Below are positions 19,797-21,840 of a DNA stretch of 21,840 bases, in pieces. The notes below the pieces were generated by a model. It worked only from the letters and a program-made list of their open reading frames with translations, was not told the origin of the DNA and did not search any database. This DNA comes from an uncultured Polyangiaceae bacterium (GTDB lineage: Bacteria; Myxococcota_A; Polyangia; Polyangiales; Polyangiaceae), in assembly GCA_938004815.1 (NCBI GenBank), contig CALKVR010000593.1, forward strand, positions 1 through 21,840. Reading direction: 5' to 3'. The stretch's first letter is position 1, and each line of letters begins with the position of its first letter. A program made the position numbers and the translations under genes.

Positions 19797-21840
19797 GTGG
19801 CCGACTCCCCGCCCTGGCAGCGCACGCTCGCTGCGCTCGACGCCGCGCTGAGCGAGGCGCCGACGGCTCGGTGGGGCTTCGAGCTGGTGTGGAGGGTCCG
19901 CGTCGTGGGCGACGCCGGCGTCGAGGTGCAGCCCTGGCTCCACAAGATCGACAAGCGCGGGCGGCCCGGCGCAGGCAAGCCCGTCTCGCGACGCACTCTC
20001 GTGATGGCCCACGGGAGACAGCTGCCGAACGCCGACCGGCGCGTCGTCGCCGCGTTCACCGACGATGGCCGGTGGGCCAGCTTCGCCTTGCTGGAGGCGC
20101 TCGTCGGCCACCCGCGCGTGGCCGTCGCGAGCGAGCCCGACCGCTTGGTCCGCGTCGAGCGAGCCACCGTCGGGATCGTGGCCGAGGATCGACTGCGCGC
20201 CGTGCGCGTCACGGCGGGCGTGGACGGCACGGCGCTCCCCGACGCCATGGTCGAGCGCCTGCGACGCCTCGGCCCCGAAGAAGCGCTCTACCTCTGGGAC
20301 GGGGGCATCCTCACGCTCCTCGCCGTGAAGCACGAGCTCCGCGCGGCGCTCGACGTGCTGCGGCGCGAGGGCGATCTGTTTCCCGCCGAGAGCCACGCCG
20401 ATCTCATCAGCCTGCTCGCCAAATGGGCACAGCGGCTCCCCGTCGCGATGCCTCGTCGGGTGATGGGCCGCTCCGAGCCCGCGCGGCTGACCCCGGTCCT
20501 CCGCTTCGAGGCCGAGCCGGCAGGCTCGGTCCTGGTCGATCTCCGGATCCGCCCCCTCGCGGGGGCGGCCACTGTCGCTCCCGGGCACGGCGCTCGCGAC
20601 GTGCATGTGCGCCGCGGCGAAGACGCGGTGCACGCGGTGCGCGATCTGGAGCGCGAGGAGTCTTCCGCGCGCGCGTTCGCGTCGACCCTCCCGCTCGACG
20701 GCGCGACACCCCAGGAGGATGATCCGTTCGGCTTTCGCTTCCCCGATGCGCACGGCGCCCTCGCCCTCCTCGACGCGTGCGCGCGGCTCGAGCCTGCGCC
20801 GGAGCTGGAATGGGTGGGCAAACCGCTGAGGATCCTGGGTGCGCCGAGCCCGGCGGCGCTCCGCGTTTCGGTCCGAGAGCGCCGCGAGTGGTTCGGGCTC
20901 CTCGGCGAGCTCTCGGTAGGGGGCGAGCGCGTGACGCTCGCGCGCCTCCTCGACTCGGCGCGCCGCGACCAGCGCTTCGTCGAGGTCATCCCCGGTGACT
21001 TCATCGAGGTTTCGGGCGCGCTGCGCGCCAGGTTGCACGATCTGCTCGACCACGCCCACGAGACCCGGCACGGCGTCGAAGTCGGGCCCTCCGCAGCGCG
21101 CGCGCTGCTGGCTCTCGCCGAGCATGGCGTCACCGTCGACGCGGGCGCCGCCTGGCAAGACGCCGCAAACAGACTGACGGTACCGCCATCTCCATTGGCG
21201 GTGCCCGACAGCCTCCAGACCGAGCTGCGACCCTACCAGCTGACCGGCTTTCGGTGGCTGGCCCACCTGACGGGATGCGGCGCGGGCGCCGTCCTCGCGG
21301 ACGACATGGGCCTCGGAAAGACGGTGCAGGCCCTCGCCCTCCTGCTGCATCGGCGCGCCGATGGCCCTGCCCTGGTCGTCGCGCCGACGTCGGTTGCGTT
21401 CAATTGGCAGAGCGAGGCGACGCGGTTCGCCCCCAGGCTGCGAGTGGTGAAGCTCGGCGACGAGGCGGATCGCGCGGCGGCCATCCGCGCGCTGGGCCCT
21501 GGCGACGTGCTCCTCGTCGGCTACGGCCTGCTCGCCCGCGAGCACCAGCTGCTGACGGGTCGGTCGTTCGCGACCATCGTGTTCGACGAGGCGCACATGC
21601 TCAAGACCGCCAACGCGAGCCGCACACGGGCGGCGCGCATGCTCGTCGGCGAGACCAAGATCGCGCTCACGGGCACGCCGGTCGAGAACCACCTCGGCGA
21701 GCTGTGGAGCCTCTTCTCGGTCGTCTTTCCCGCGTTGCTGGGGGGCTGGCCGGCGTTCCACCGCAAGTTCGCGGCTCCGATCGAGAAGTCGAACGACCCC
21801 GAGGCGCGCGCCTCGCTCGCGCGCGTCCTCGAGCCGTTCT
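19797..21840 (+). CDS. SNF2-family DNA-dependent ATPase, N-terminal 681 residues (cut by window edge)
   Basis: The reading frame is open from the GTG at 19797 to the right edge; an in-frame TAG at 19785 fixes the N-terminus. Residues 1-470 form a long accessory region (EVQPWLHKIDKRGRPGAGK, DRRVVAAFTDDG) that resembles the part following the SWIM finger in SWIM-SNF2 proteins. The ATPase domain starts at about residue 476 (ELRPYQLTGFRWLAHL). Walker A is at 504-509 (MGLGKT), the DEAH box at 597-600 and motif III (TGTP) at 625-628. SNF2 proteins translocate on double-stranded DNA and remodel protein-DNA complexes. The second RecA lobe lies beyond the window. No SWIM zinc finger fits upstream, because the divergent methyltransferase begins 93 bases away. 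Confidence 0.9.
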   Translation, partial: MADSPPWQRTLAALDAALSEAPTARWGFELVWRVRVVGDAGVEVQPWLHKIDKRGRPGAGKPVSRRTLVMAHGRQLPNADRRVVAAFTDDGRWASFALLEALVGHPRVAVASEPDRLVRVERATVGIVAEDRLRAVRVTAGVDGTALPDAMVERLRRLGPEEALYLWDGGILTLLAVKHELRAALDVLRREGDLFPAESHADLISLLAKWAQRLPVAMPRRVMGRSEPARLTPVLRFEAEPAGSVLVDLRIRPLAGAATVAPGHGARDVHVRRGEDAVHAVRDLEREESSARAFASTLPLDGATPQEDDPFGFRFPDAHGALALLDACARLEPAPELEWVGKPLRILGAPSPAALRVSVRERREWFGLLGELSVGGERVTLARLLDSARRDQRFVEVIPGDFIEVSGALRARLHDLLDHAHETRHGVEVGPSAARALLALAEHGVTVDAGAAWQDAANRLTVPPSPLAVPDSLQTELRPYQLTGFRWLAHLTGCGAGAVLADDMGLGKTVQALALLLHRRADGPALVVAPTSVAFNWQSEATRFAPRLRVVKLGDEADRAAAIRALGPGDVLLVGYGLLAREHQLLTGRSFATIVFDEAHMLKTANASRTRAARMLVGETKIALTGTPVENHLGELWSLFSVVFPALLGGWPAFHRKFAAPIEKSNDPEARASLARVLEPF

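Noticed and set aside
19704..21761. Very long minus-strand open frame (about 686 codons) upstream of and in frame with the methyltransferase
   Set aside because: It is antisense to a clear SNF2-family gene with full ATPase motifs. Its translation is Arg/Ala/Gly/His-rich without domains. GC-rich DNA often leaves such frames open.

Overview
The window is about 21.8 kb of GC-rich, densely coding DNA. Coding frames end most codons in G or C. Starts are often GTG or TTG, and Shine-Dalgarno sequences are frequently weak or absent. About ten of the roughly 27 genes encode predicted lipoproteins, several with a long Ser/Gly/Thr-rich tether after the lipid cysteine. This lipoprotein style, with an LTD (lamin-tail) lipoprotein, a DUF1554-like lipoprotein, many small regulators and an orphan HMG-CoA synthase, points to a myxobacterium of the Polyangiales/Sorangiineae type. 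That assignment is inference from style, not from a marker gene.

Layout. 1-295: 5' end of katG (minus strand), with an OxyR-like palindrome and a -10 box upstream. 443-3288: a GSDH-type sugar dehydrogenase lipoprotein, an unknown membrane protein, and two convergent unknown Cys-containing lipoproteins. 3433-6424: a tight plus-strand run of SDR oxidoreductase, ECF sigma factor with SnoaL-like tail, YdeI-family protein and TetR regulator. 6446-9599: a minus-strand run of HMG-CoA synthase, DUF1554-like lipoprotein and lamin-tail lipoprotein. 9735-11595: a STAS/SpoIIAA-like small protein and an MFS exporter. 11599-13395: a LysR regulator divergent from a second SDR. 13479-15713: a secreted K/P-rich repeat protein, a lipoprotein and a DUF4336-like metallo-beta-lactamase-fold protein. 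15726-17503: a small unknown protein and two lipoproteins. 17518-18248: a small unknown protein and a lipoprotein whose signal peptide lies in a different frame from its body. 18298-19703: a VOC protein, a double zinc-ribbon protein and a SAM methyltransferase. 19797-end: the N-terminal two thirds or so of a SNF2-family ATPase, cut by the window edge.

Functionally this looks like ordinary chromosome with stress (katG), regulatory and cell-surface genes rather than a mobile island. I saw no tRNA, rRNA, CRISPR array, transposase, integrase or phage gene, and no gene-free stretch longer than about 150 bases. The most distinctive points are the four-gene SDR/ECF/YdeI/TetR cassette, the altered metal site of the DUF4336-like protein, the split-frame lipoprotein, the SNF2 protein that seems to lack a SWIM finger, and perfect or near-perfect inverted repeats placed on stop codons of several genes. 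I did not find a convincing new multi-gene system. The candidates are listed with their limits.
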